Below are positions 15,904 to 24,752 of a stretch of 64,000 nt of DNA, in pieces. Under the pieces are notes generated by a model. It had not been told where the DNA came from, did not search any database, and saw only the letters and a list, made by a program, of their open reading frames with translations. How positions within the stretch are numbered: the first letter of the stretch is position 1; the number at the start of each line of letters is the position of its first letter. The stretch is from Solimicrobium sp043758755 (GTDB taxonomy: Bacteria > Pseudomonadota > Gammaproteobacteria > Burkholderiales > Burkholderiaceae_D): NCBI GenBank assembly GCA_043758755.1, contig JAYVMW010000020.1, positions 56,423-120,422 on the forward strand, in the 5' to 3' direction. The position numbers and the translations under genes were made by a program.

Positions 15904-17328
15904 CTACCCGCCCGGAGCTACCCACCCGCCCCCCATGGCCTTGACCAGAAACACCGCATTCACGAGTTGCTGGCCCTGTATCTGTGCAGCCTGACGCTGA
16001 CTGGTCAGCAAGGTTTGCTGGGCGGTGATGACGTTGAGATAGATGTCCAGACCGCCGGTATAACGCGCATCGGCGATCTCGAGCGCGCGTGCCGAACTCT
16101 GCGCTGCGGCCTGCGCCCGGTCAGACGCGGCAGCCAACAGCGTCAGACTGTCCATGCCGGTCTGTACTTCCTGCATGGCCACCAGCACACTCTGGCGGTA
16201 ATTCGCTACCGTGGCCACATAGGCCGATTCGGCAATGTTGACATTCGCCGTGGTTTTACCGGCATCGAACAGATGTTCAGTCATACTCGCACCCAATGAC
16301 CACATGAGGCTGGGCGCACTGAGCAGGTTGGACCACTGATTGCTGTCCCGGCCACCACCGGCCTGCAACATGATCGCAGGATAGTAAGCGGCCTTGGCAA
16401 CGCCTATGCCGGCATTGGCCACTGCCATGGCGCGTTCGGCCGAAGCGATGTCGGGACGGCGCTGCAGAATTTCTGAAGGCAGGGTGACCGGCATGGCCGG
16501 TACTGCCGGCTGCAGCAAAGCGGGCTCAAGTCTGAATTCCGGCGCTGCCACACCAACTAGCGTGGCAATCGCATTCTGCAATGCGGCGCGCTGATTTTGC
16601 AGCAGTTTCAGCTGGGTCTGACTGGTTTCCAGCAACGCCTGCTGTTGGGCCAGATCCAGACCGGTTGCGTAATCCAGTTCATGCCGTGCACGGATAAATT
16701 CCAGTGCGCGCTCCTGCAGACCGACACCTTTTTGGACAATCGCGATTTCTCGATCCAGTTCGCGCAGGCTGAAATAGTTGGTAGCCAGATCGGCCGTCAG
16801 GATCAGCCGGGTATTTTCAAAATCGGCACTGGCCTGCTGTGCAGCGGCCCTGGAACCTTCAACCAGACGGCGCACCCGGCCGAACAGGTCGGCTTCGTAG
16901 CTCACTGCAACGCCCAGTTGCGGGTTATTTTGAACTACCGAAGTATTTGGCAGACCGTAGACAGCCAGCGGACGATTGGCCGAGGTTTTATAACGCGCAT
17001 CACTGACCGACATATCCAGCGCAGGAAGCTGGGCCGAGGAAACGACCGTTACCTGCAGGCGTGCCTGTTTCAGATGTTCAGCCGCTGCCACCAGATTCTG
17101 ATTGTGCGCCAGCGCCTGTTGGGCCAGCTCATTGAGTTGGGCGTCGCCAAACATGACCCACCAGTTGCCCTTAAGCTTTTCGTCACCGGGTTGAGCCGGC
17201 TTGAAATCAGGCAGTGTCTGCCAGTTGGCGGGCATTGCCTGAACCGGCCTTTGATAGTCCGGCCCCACGGCACAACCGGTCAGACCCATCACGCACAGCG
17301 TTGCTGCGGTAATTACCGAACGTTTCAT
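15904..17328 (-). CDS. outer-membrane efflux lipoprotein, NodT/OprM family
   Basis: TolC-like outer-membrane channel of a tripartite RND pump. The 474-residue protein begins with a lipoprotein signal ending in the lipobox LTGCAVGPDY (Cys lipidation), followed by the NodT hallmark GPDYQRP and WWVMFGDAQLNELAQQALAHN. Two repeated helical coiled-coil modules and the late RYTGGLDIYLNVITAQQTLL segment are typical of the second OEP repeat. The gene's ATG overlaps the stop of the membrane-fusion gene by four bases, so the three components are translated together. Confidence 0.95.
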   Translation of the reverse strand: MKRSVITAATLCVMGLTGCAVGPDYQRPVQAMPANWQTLPDFKPAQPGDEKLKGNWWVMFGDAQLNELAQQALAHNQNLVAAAEHLKQARLQVTVVSSAQLPALDMSVSDARYKTSANRPLAVYGLPNTSVVQNNPQLGVAVSYEADLFGRVRRLVEGSRAAAQQASADFENTRLILTADLATNYFSLRELDREIAIVQKGVGLQERALEFIRARHELDYATGLDLAQQQALLETSQTQLKLLQNQRAALQNAIATLVGVAAPEFRLEPALLQPAVPAMPVTLPSEILQRRPDIASAERAMAVANAGIGVAKAAYYPAIMLQAGGGRDSNQWSNLLSAPSLMWSLGASMTEHLFDAGKTTANVNIAESAYVATVANYRQSVLVAMQEVQTGMDSLTLLAAASDRAQAAAQSSARALEIADARYTGGLDIYLNVITAQQTLLTSQRQAAQIQGQQLVNAVFLVKAMGGGWVAPGG

Positions 17329-18548
17329 GAATGTGCTTTCCCTGTTGATTCGGCTTTTGCAATGACCACAACATCGTTGTCATTGATCGAATCGGCCGGA
17401 TTGACGACCAGATTATCCTGTGCGGTGATTCCGGAGAGGATCTCCACAGAATTACCCAGATCATGGCCCACCACCACCGTATGCAGCTTCACGTGACTGG
17501 TACTGTCCACTACCGCAACCCGGGTTCCTTCCGGGCGGAACAGCAAAACATTGGAAGGCACCCGAAGCACGCCTGAATCGGAATTGGCCGACAGGGTTAC
17601 CTGCACATAGGAGCCGGCCAGCAGCTGTTCTTCATGATTGGGCAGATTGATTTCAACCTGCAGCGTACGGGTTGCCGCATCCATGGCGCCGGCGATATGT
17701 TTGATTTTGGCCGGCAGGGGTTGGCCCGGATGTTCAGTCAACGTCACACTAACCGGATCGCCAATCTTGATGCGCTGCGCATACGACTGTGGCACGTATA
17801 CATACAGCCGCAGCGGATGCACGTTGGCCAACGTGAACAAAGCGCGTCCGGCACCGCCGTTACCGGCATCCACCAGATCACCGACTTCCACATCGCGCCG
17901 GATGATCACACCGGTAAATGGTGCTTTCACAGTCTTGAACCCTTCCATTTTCTTCAGGCGCTGTACCTCGGCGTCTGCAGCCGCCAGATTGGCCTGGGCC
18001 TGCACATAAGCACTGCGCCGTTCATTCAGATCCTGCTGGGTCACGGCATCTTTCTTGCGCAATTCTTCCCAGCGCTCAGCCGAGCTTTTAGCCAATTCCA
18101 TCGTGGCAGCCTGCTGCGCTCTTGTGGCCACTGCCTGCGCCAGTTGGGCATCGACTTCCGGCGTATCAATTTCGGCCAGCACTTCATCCTTGACTACCTT
18201 GCGGCCAATATCTTTTTTCCAGCGCAGCACATAACCGCTGCTGCGCGCATAGATCGGCGCCTCAACAATGCCTTGCAGGGTACTGGGCAGAACGATCGAA
18301 TCCGCCTTGCCGCCGCCTTCGGCGTGGATGGTGCCGACATAAACGTGGGCATTCTGTTCTGTCGCGCTGGCCAGATTCTGACTGTGCAGCACCCGGGTCA
18401 CAGTGCCGATCACTGCCCCGAGCAGCAACAGAACAACAGTCAGAATGGCAGCCGATCTGGCGCGCTTTACGATGGTACCGTGACTGGCCGGCTCCGCACC
18501 ACCGGGGGGTGTCATTGCGTCCAGACCTGGGTGATGATTTTCTTTCAT
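17325..18548 (-). CDS. RND efflux periplasmic adaptor (membrane fusion protein)
   Basis: A 407-residue HlyD/AcrA-type adaptor linking the inner-membrane RND pump with the outer-membrane channel. An N-terminal hydrophilic stretch is followed by one transmembrane anchor (AAILTVVLLLLGAVIGTV, residues ~33-50). The biotinyl-lipoyl half-motifs GYVLRWKKDIGRKVVKDEVLAEI and FKTVKAPFTGVIIRRDVEVG flank an alpha-helical hairpin, and the beta-barrel and membrane-proximal domains follow. It starts one base after the stop of the RND gene. Substrates cannot be deduced. Confidence 0.95.
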   Translation of the reverse strand: MKENHHPGLDAMTPPGGAEPASHGTIVKRARSAAILTVVLLLLGAVIGTVTRVLHSQNLASATEQNAHVYVGTIHAEGGGKADSIVLPSTLQGIVEAPIYARSSGYVLRWKKDIGRKVVKDEVLAEIDTPEVDAQLAQAVATRAQQAATMELAKSSAERWEELRKKDAVTQQDLNERRSAYVQAQANLAAADAEVQRLKKMEGFKTVKAPFTGVIIRRDVEVGDLVDAGNGGAGRALFTLANVHPLRLYVYVPQSYAQRIKIGDPVSVTLTEHPGQPLPAKIKHIAGAMDAATRTLQVEINLPNHEEQLLAGSYVQVTLSANSDSGVLRVPSNVLLFRPEGTRVAVVDSTSHVKLHTVVVGHDLGNSVEILSGITAQDNLVVNPADSINDNDVVVIAKAESTGKAHS

Positions 18549-18549
18549 G

Positions 18550-21500
18550 TTAAATGGTTCCTTGTACTGAAACTGGTGCAGATCCGGTGCTGTTCGGCGT
18601 GCGATGGGCTAAATGGCGGTGTATGGCAGCAAACACGACCGGAACAAAAAACAGGGTGGAAACGGTGGCAAACAGCAGGCCACCAATGACGGCACGACCG
18701 AGTGGTGCATTTTGCTCGGCACCTTCTCCCAGGCCGATGGCCATCGGAATCATACCGATGATCATGGCCAGTGCCGTCATCAGCACCGGCCGGATGCGCG
18801 TGGCACCGGCTTCCAGTGCTGCAGCCAGTGGCGGCTTGCCTTCATTCATGCACTGCCGGGCAAACGACACCATCAAAATACTGTTGGCGGTAGCCACCCC
18901 CATGGTCATGATGGCGCCGGTCAGAGCCGGCACACTCAGGTGCGTGCCGGTCAAAAACAGCATCCAGACAATACCGGCCAGCGCCGCAGGCAAAGCCGTG
19001 ATGATAATGAACGGGTCGACCCAGGACTGGAAGTTAATCACAATCAGCAGATACACAAGGACGATCGCCATGAGCAAACCAATACCGAGTCCGATAAAGG
19101 ATGACTTCATGGTTTCAACCTGCCCGCGCATCGTGATATGCAGCCCGCGCGGCAATTCCGCACTGGTCTGATCGACCAGCTTTTGCACCTCGCTGGCCAC
19201 ACTACCGAGATCGCGGCCTTCCACGCTGACATACAGATCAATCACCGGGGCGATGTTGTAGTGGGAAACGACCGCCATTTGTGTGGCCGGACTGACCTGA
19301 ACCAGATTGCTCAACAATTGCGGTGCTGCGCTCGGGTTGCTTGCCGATTTGACTGAAGTACGCAGCAGCGTGTCCAGATCACTGATCTGATATTGCGGGG
19401 TCTGCACGGCCACGTTATAGACCACCCCATTTTTCGGATTGAGCCAGAAAGCCGGTGCGGTCTGGAAACTGCCCGACAGCGACACCAACAGGTTTTGTGC
19501 CACATCGACCGGATTCAGGCCAAGTTGCTTGATCTGATCGCGATCCATCTTCAGCGCAACCGTAGGCAGATCCAGTTTTTGCTGGATGTGTACATCCACG
19601 GCACCGGGAATCTGTTTGACTTGCTTCATCAATTTGCCAGCGAACTGATTACTGGATGCGATGTCAGCACCGGAAATCTGTATATCAATCGCGGCGGGCA
19701 AACCAAAATTCAGAATCTGGGTAACGATATCGGCCGGCTGAAAATAAAACTCCACGCCGGGAAACATCTTCGGCAAGGCCTGGCGCAACAGATTGGTGTA
19801 GAACATGCTGGGTTTGTGGTTTTCTTTGAGTGAAATCTGGATCTCCCCGTCCATGGTTCCTATGGTTCCGGCGTTGCTGTAGGAGAGATTGATACCGCTG
19901 TAAGGCAGTCCCAGATTATCCAGGATTGTTTCCAGTTCCGACGCCGGAATGATCTTGCGAATTTCCTTTTCCACCTGGTCTGCGATGCGCGCCGTCTCTT
20001 CGATGCGCGTGCCGGTCGGCGCGCGCATATGCAGACGGATCTGCCCTGCATCAACGCTGGGGAAAAAATCCCGGCCCAGAAAAAACACCAGCCCCAGCGA
20101 CAGCACACAGAACCCCAGAAACAGTGAACCAAACAATTTGCGGTGCGTGAGCAGCTTCGACAACACAATCACATAGCCGCCGCGGAACCGTTCAAAGCTG
20201 GCATCAAAACGACGGTACACACGCTGCAGCAAACTCGGCTGGCCCGCCGCAGGGGCATGAGCATGATCCATCATCAGCATCACGAGAGTCGGCACGAGAG
20301 TACGCGACAGTACGTAAGAAGCCAGCATGGCAAACACCACTGCCTCGGCCAGCGGCACAAACAGAAATTTGGCGACGCCGGTCAGGAAGAACATCGGCAC
20401 AAACACGATACAGATACACAGGGTCGAGACCAGGGCCGGAACCGCAATCTCGCCGGCACCGTCCTGAATCGCCTTGTGCAGATCCGAGCCCAGAATATGG
20501 ATATGCCGTTCAATATTTTCTATGGTGACGGTGGCATCATCGACCAGAATCCCGACCGCCAGCGCCAGTCCGCCCAGCGTCATGATGTTGATGGTTTCGC
20601 CAATACAGTACAGAACAATGATCGACGACAGTATTGAAAGAGGAATGGACACCGCAATAATGCAGGTACTGCGCCAGTTCCCCAAAAACAGCAGAATCAT
20701 CGCCGCCGTCAAACAGGCTGCAATCAGCGCTTCATGAATGACCCCGTTGATTGCCGCTTTCACAAACAGCGACTGATCGGTCAGCGGCCGTATGTTTAAC
20801 TCCTTGGGCAGATTTTGCATCGCAACCGGCAGAATGGCACGCAGCTTGCTCACCACTTCCAGTGTCGACGCATTGCCGTTTTTCAGAATGGAAACCAGTA
20901 CGCCGCGTTCGCCATTCTGACGCACGATATTGGTTTGCGGCGTGAAGCCGTCGCGCACCCGTGCCACTTCCGACAGTTCGGTGGTTGCGCCATTTTTGGC
21001 CAGCACCGGCAAATGATTCAATTCATCTACCGTGTCGGTTGAACCGTTCAGGCTGACATTGTATTCACTGTCACCCATTTTGACAGTCCCGGACGGCAAA
21101 ACCAGATTCTGTACATTGACGGCATTGACCACATCAGTGGGACTGAGTCCTTTGGATAACAGCGCCTGCGTATCCAGATCCACCGAAACCACGCGCATTT
21201 TTCCGCCAAAAGGATAGGGGATCGCCGCGCCGGGCACGGTAATGAGCTGGGGACGCAGGAAATTCAGGGCCGTATCACTGAGCGCTTGCTCGGTCATTTT
21301 GGCGCTGGACAAGCCCAGTTGAATTACCGGAATGCTGGAAGCCGAATATTTGATGATCAGCGGCGCGGTAGCGCCGGGCGGCATCCCCCTGACGACCACC
21401 TGGCTGATCGCCACCACCTGGGCAATCGCGGTTTGGATATTGGCATTGGGTTGAAAGTACACCTTGATGATCGCAATACCAGCCAGCGACTGCGACTCAA

Positions 21501-21741
21501 TATGTTCAATATCATTGACCGTGGTAGTCAGACTGCGTTCACTGGTTGCCGTAATGCGCTGCCCCATTTCCTGAGCCGACAGACCGTTGTAGTTCCAGAT
21601 GATGCTGATAACCGGAATATCGATCTCGGGAAAGATATCGGTCGCCATTTTTAACAACACCAGCGGTGTGGCCAGCAGTATCAGCAGCGCCATCACAATA
21701 AACGTATACGGGCGCTTGAGCGCAATGTTAACTATCCACAT
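18550..21741 (-). CDS. RND family inner-membrane efflux transporter
   Basis: A 1063-residue proton-driven pump with the usual 12-helix plan and two large periplasmic loops. It begins WIVNIALKRPYTFIVMALLI; the proton-relay aspartates of TM4 are in LALAVGILVDDATVTIENIE, and the second-half counterpart is LTGAIMTMGVATANSILMVSF. The length and the conserved GGLLFATVSTLFFVPVVFA end are those of the AcrB/MdtBC/CusA superfamily. The first-loop sequence (PEIDIPVISIIWNYNGLSAQEM) resembles the group found with NodT-type outer-membrane partners. It heads the operon and no regulator gene is adjacent. Confidence 0.95.
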   Translation of the reverse strand: MWIVNIALKRPYTFIVMALLILLATPLVLLKMATDIFPEIDIPVISIIWNYNGLSAQEMGQRITATSERSLTTTVNDIEHIESQSLAGIAIIKVYFQPNANIQTAIAQVVAISQVVVRGMPPGATAPLIIKYSASSIPVIQLGLSSAKMTEQALSDTALNFLRPQLITVPGAAIPYPFGGKMRVVSVDLDTQALLSKGLSPTDVVNAVNVQNLVLPSGTVKMGDSEYNVSLNGSTDTVDELNHLPVLAKNGATTELSEVARVRDGFTPQTNIVRQNGERGVLVSILKNGNASTLEVVSKLRAILPVAMQNLPKELNIRPLTDQSLFVKAAINGVIHEALIAACLTAAMILLFLGNWRSTCIIAVSIPLSILSSIIVLYCIGETINIMTLGGLALAVGILVDDATVTIENIERHIHILGSDLHKAIQDGAGEIAVPALVSTLCICIVFVPMFFLTGVAKFLFVPLAEAVVFAMLASYVLSRTLVPTLVMLMMDHAHAPAAGQPSLLQRVYRRFDASFERFRGGYVIVLSKLLTHRKLFGSLFLGFCVLSLGLVFFLGRDFFPSVDAGQIRLHMRAPTGTRIEETARIADQVEKEIRKIIPASELETILDNLGLPYSGINLSYSNAGTIGTMDGEIQISLKENHKPSMFYTNLLRQALPKMFPGVEFYFQPADIVTQILNFGLPAAIDIQISGADIASSNQFAGKLMKQVKQIPGAVDVHIQQKLDLPTVALKMDRDQIKQLGLNPVDVAQNLLVSLSGSFQTAPAFWLNPKNGVVYNVAVQTPQYQISDLDTLLRTSVKSASNPSAAPQLLSNLVQVSPATQMAVVSHYNIAPVIDLYVSVEGRDLGSVASEVQKLVDQTSAELPRGLHITMRGQVETMKSSFIGLGIGLLMAIVLVYLLIVINFQSWVDPFIIITALPAALAGIVWMLFLTGTHLSVPALTGAIMTMGVATANSILMVSFARQCMNEGKPPLAAALEAGATRIRPVLMTALAMIIGMIPMAIGLGEGAEQNAPLGRAVIGGLLFATVSTLFFVPVVFAAIHRHLAHRTPNSTGSAPVSVQGTI

Positions 21742-21990
21742 CTTGGTTTGTTATCCGTGCTTGGGGGAAATTGTTGGATTATAGCAAAGATAATTGAAGG
21801 CAATTTTTGGAACACAATAAATTACAAAAGAGCTGGCTACAGTCCGCGGTTAAATATCCTGCTGCAAATTGATCAGGTGTCAGGGAACCGAACGTAACCC
21901 GCACCACATCACCACTCCGTAAAATGGACAATTGACTAATCTCAATTGTTTAAGGAAGATTGGCCAATCTTCTTGAGCGAAAGCCATTTC

Positions 21991-23730
21991 ATGCCCAACG
22001 CCATCTCGCCTCAAACCCTGCATTGCGCATTTCGAAGTGCGTTAAATGGCCAGAAATTGTCAGAAGGAGCACAGTTGTGTGCTGCGCAGACTGGTTACTT
22101 TCGTCAATTCTGCAACTGGCTCCTGAATCTGCTCAGCAACGGTGAAATGGAAACCCGCATCGGCGAACAGATTGCTGAAGATAAAGTGGCCATCAGGGCG
22201 TACGGTTCGGCAATAGTGACCAGTTTGTTTGAAGCCCAGACTGATGACCATGGCAGACTGACAGGCGAATGCAGCTTTACGTTTGGCGATAAATTTTTTT
22301 TACTTAGTCAGGAATCGGATGCGCTGGCTCTGATTGATTATGACAATCCGAATGACCGGTTGCTGTTAAACGGCGTCAACATACAGACACTCAAAACAAA
22401 ACTGTTTTTTTCCTGGCTAAAAGAAGCCGGCGATTCCATCAAGATCTACGATGGGCACCTTAACTTCAAAGGACTTGATTTCGCAAATCAGACAATTGAT
22501 TGTGCCGACCTGACCACCATTCTCAAAAACAATGGAGACCCGACTGGCGCAGTAATCTGTGAGCCAGTGAATTCAGCCACCATCGACTTAACCGCTTTGT
22601 CGATGGATAGAAACATGGCATTGCATCTGCTCAAGCTGCATGCAAATCCCAGATTGGTATTACTTGAATACCTGAGAAAGCAACGGCTTTTGGGCCATGT
22701 TCCGGTTTATATGGGTGGCTTTGATTTGACAAAGATTGATTTAACTGGCGTCAACATGAAAGGCATACACCTGACAGGTGCAACCTACAATCAATATTTG
22801 TTACGTGCCGTATTGGACACCGAAGTCAGGAGAGAAGTCATGCAAAAAATCTGTAAGGCAGCAGACAGAATTCAGTCAACCTTCCGCTGGCATCGCCTGT
22901 TTCACAAAAAAGAATCGCCATTAGCATTACTGACTATGATGACTGACCCTGATGGCGAATGGATACGCTACCGCCTTCCCGACAAGAAAAAAGCCCTGGG
23001 ATTCCGGATTGTTAAAATTCCGCCTCCGGTGGCACATCCCACACCTGGAACTTTTAAGACGATTACCAATTCGGATGATCGACATGTGGTTCTGACTGTC
23101 AAGGATGGCGTCGATGAAGATATTGTGGCAGGCGGGAATGACAGGGAAATCATCACATTGATTCGAGATAAAAATCTGACGGTACTAACTCTTCTGTACA
23201 GAATGAACCAAAATCAGTATCTGGCAGAAAACATGGGGAGCAAAGATTTACTTTCACAAATGGTCGCCAAAGAATACGTTTTTTCGCCTGCCCACTACGT
23301 CCAATTGGCAGTCGCCCTGCAAACATTGCACGACCATCAGATTGTTCACCGCGACATCAAACCAGCAAATCTGATTCTAAAAGACGGTGTCATGTATTTG
23401 CTCGATCCGGATTTTCTGATAAAAATCAGCCAGATAAAATGGATGAAAGGCTCACGGCATTACGTGCATTTTGAATTGCGGGTTCGTTTCCAGCAAAACG
23501 CAATTAAAATCGATCAGCACAGTTTCTTTTTATCGATCATGGCATCCTTACCATTTACAGAAAATATTCCGGATGAAAGTGGCGTGTTTGACCCGTCGTT
23601 AGTCCGCGCATTTGTAAAATCACTGCCCTGCCGTCCGGCATTGAGACGGGAATTAGATGAATTTATTAATTCGCCAGGCCATTCTCGTCTTAGCCATCCT
23701 TTGCCGTCTTATCTTATCCCCCCACTGTAA
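21991..23730 (+). CDS. putative secreted effector: pentapeptide repeats plus protein-kinase core
   Basis: A 579-residue protein I cannot assign to a named family. Residues ~335-560 look like a protein kinase: candidate beta3 Lys (VVLTVK371), alphaC Glu (NDREIITLI, E386), the catalytic loop IVHRDIKPANLIL (D455, K457, N460), a DPD (472-474) in place of DFG, and an alphaF-like IDQHSFFLSI. Residues ~244-263 form four pentapeptides (FDLTK, IDLTG, VNMKG, IHLTG) and a related stretch is near 157-175. The first ~120 residues align with the 155-residue protein at 26.3 kb. No signal peptide or membrane segment is present. ATG 21991 was chosen over an upstream TTG (21946). Codon use is more AT-rich than neighbours, suggesting transfer. 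I infer a type III effector kinase. Confidence 0.7.
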   Translation: MPNAISPQTLHCAFRSALNGQKLSEGAQLCAAQTGYFRQFCNWLLNLLSNGEMETRIGEQIAEDKVAIRAYGSAIVTSLFEAQTDDHGRLTGECSFTFGDKFFLLSQESDALALIDYDNPNDRLLLNGVNIQTLKTKLFFSWLKEAGDSIKIYDGHLNFKGLDFANQTIDCADLTTILKNNGDPTGAVICEPVNSATIDLTALSMDRNMALHLLKLHANPRLVLLEYLRKQRLLGHVPVYMGGFDLTKIDLTGVNMKGIHLTGATYNQYLLRAVLDTEVRREVMQKICKAADRIQSTFRWHRLFHKKESPLALLTMMTDPDGEWIRYRLPDKKKALGFRIVKIPPPVAHPTPGTFKTITNSDDRHVVLTVKDGVDEDIVAGGNDREIITLIRDKNLTVLTLLYRMNQNQYLAENMGSKDLLSQMVAKEYVFSPAHYVQLAVALQTLHDHQIVHRDIKPANLILKDGVMYLLDPDFLIKISQIKWMKGSRHYVHFELRVRFQQNAIKIDQHSFFLSIMASLPFTENIPDESGVFDPSLVRAFVKSLPCRPALRRELDEFINSPGHSRLSHPLPSYLIPPL

Positions 23731-23826
23731 TACTTCGCCTTGTCGGGACGCCATAAATGGCAGTTGCCATTTAACCGAAAGCTGTCAGAATGTCGGCTCT
23801 CTTACCCATCCATACTGAGTCTCGCC

Positions 23827-24714
23827 TTGAAATCTTCTGACTATATCCGCCTGTTCTTCCTGTCCGCCATCTGGGGCGCGAGCTTTCTGTTCATGCGCAT
23901 CATCGTGCCGGTGCTGGGCGTACTGCCTACTTCATTTATCCGGGTGGGACTTTCCTCAGTTGGCTTGCTGGTGATTTTGCTGGTAACGCAATGCCCACTC
24001 AAATTCCATGGGAAATTCAAATCACTGCTGTTGCTGGGCACGGTCAGCTCCGGCGTTCCGGTGCTGATGTATAACATCGCGGCGCAGTATCTGCCGGCCG
24101 GTTACTCAGCCATTTTCAATGCCACCACGCCGCTGATGGGCATCGTGGTGGGTGCGCTGTTCTTTTCTGAAAAATTTACCTTAGTACGGTTCCTCGGCAT
24201 GCTGTTCGGTTTCTCCGGTGTTGCCGTGCTGACCCATACCGGCCCGGTTGCGCTGAGCGCGCAAATCCTGATCGGCGCGGGCGCCTGCCTGATCGCCACC
24301 AGCTGCTATGCCCTGGCCGGATTCCTGACCCGACGCTGGATTTCCGACCGGGGCGGTCTGGACAGCCGACTGGTCGCATTCGGCTCTCAACTGGGCGCCA
24401 CCGTGCTGCTGTTACCACCCTTTATTTACAGCGTGGCCACCAGTCCGCCAGCTTCGTGGGGCGGCACAGGCGTGTGGCTGGCCATGGCAGCGCTGGGGCT
24501 GCTTTGTACTGCACTGGCATATATTTTTTATTTCCGGCTGATTGCCGATATCGGACCGGTGAAATCTTTTTCCATCACGTTTCTGATTCCACTGTTTGGG
24601 GTCCTTTGGGGGGCGTTGTTTCTGAATGAACAGATCACTCTGGCGCATCTGGAGGGCGGGCTGCTGATAGGCGCAGCGCTGTGGCTGGTTTTAAGGCCGC
24701 AGGCTGCGCGTTGA
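23827..24714 (+). CDS. EamA/DMT-family transporter
   Basis: A roughly 295-residue inner-membrane transporter with ten hydrophobic segments in two EamA repeats: IRLFFLSAIWGASFLFMRI opens the first (with the WGxxF motif) and LLCTALAYIFYFRLIADIG lies in the second. Exporters of this type move amino acids, purines or other metabolites; the substrate is not evident. The TTG at 23827 gives a product starting right before TM1, the usual form; an upstream TTG at 23740 adds an unlikely 29-residue hydrophilic extension. It lies among the effector-like genes but its base composition looks like the core genome. Confidence 0.9.
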   Translation: MKSSDYIRLFFLSAIWGASFLFMRIIVPVLGVLPTSFIRVGLSSVGLLVILLVTQCPLKFHGKFKSLLLLGTVSSGVPVLMYNIAAQYLPAGYSAIFNATTPLMGIVVGALFFSEKFTLVRFLGMLFGFSGVAVLTHTGPVALSAQILIGAGACLIATSCYALAGFLTRRWISDRGGLDSRLVAFGSQLGATVLLLPPFIYSVATSPPASWGGTGVWLAMAALGLLCTALAYIFYFRLIADIGPVKSFSITFLIPLFGVLWGALFLNEQITLAHLEGGLLIGAALWLVLRPQAAR

Positions 24715-24752
24715 ATCGGGATCCTAAAATTGAGTGGAACGAAAAAAATCAC

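Noticed and set aside
16597..17496. Long open frame (299 codons) on the plus strand opposite the outer-membrane channel gene
   Set aside because: It mirrors the codon structure of the real minus-strand gene, which has a full family match and operon context.
17634..18689. 351-codon open frame opposite the membrane-fusion gene
   Set aside because: Antisense shadow of a well-supported HlyD-type gene; no family signature or start signal.
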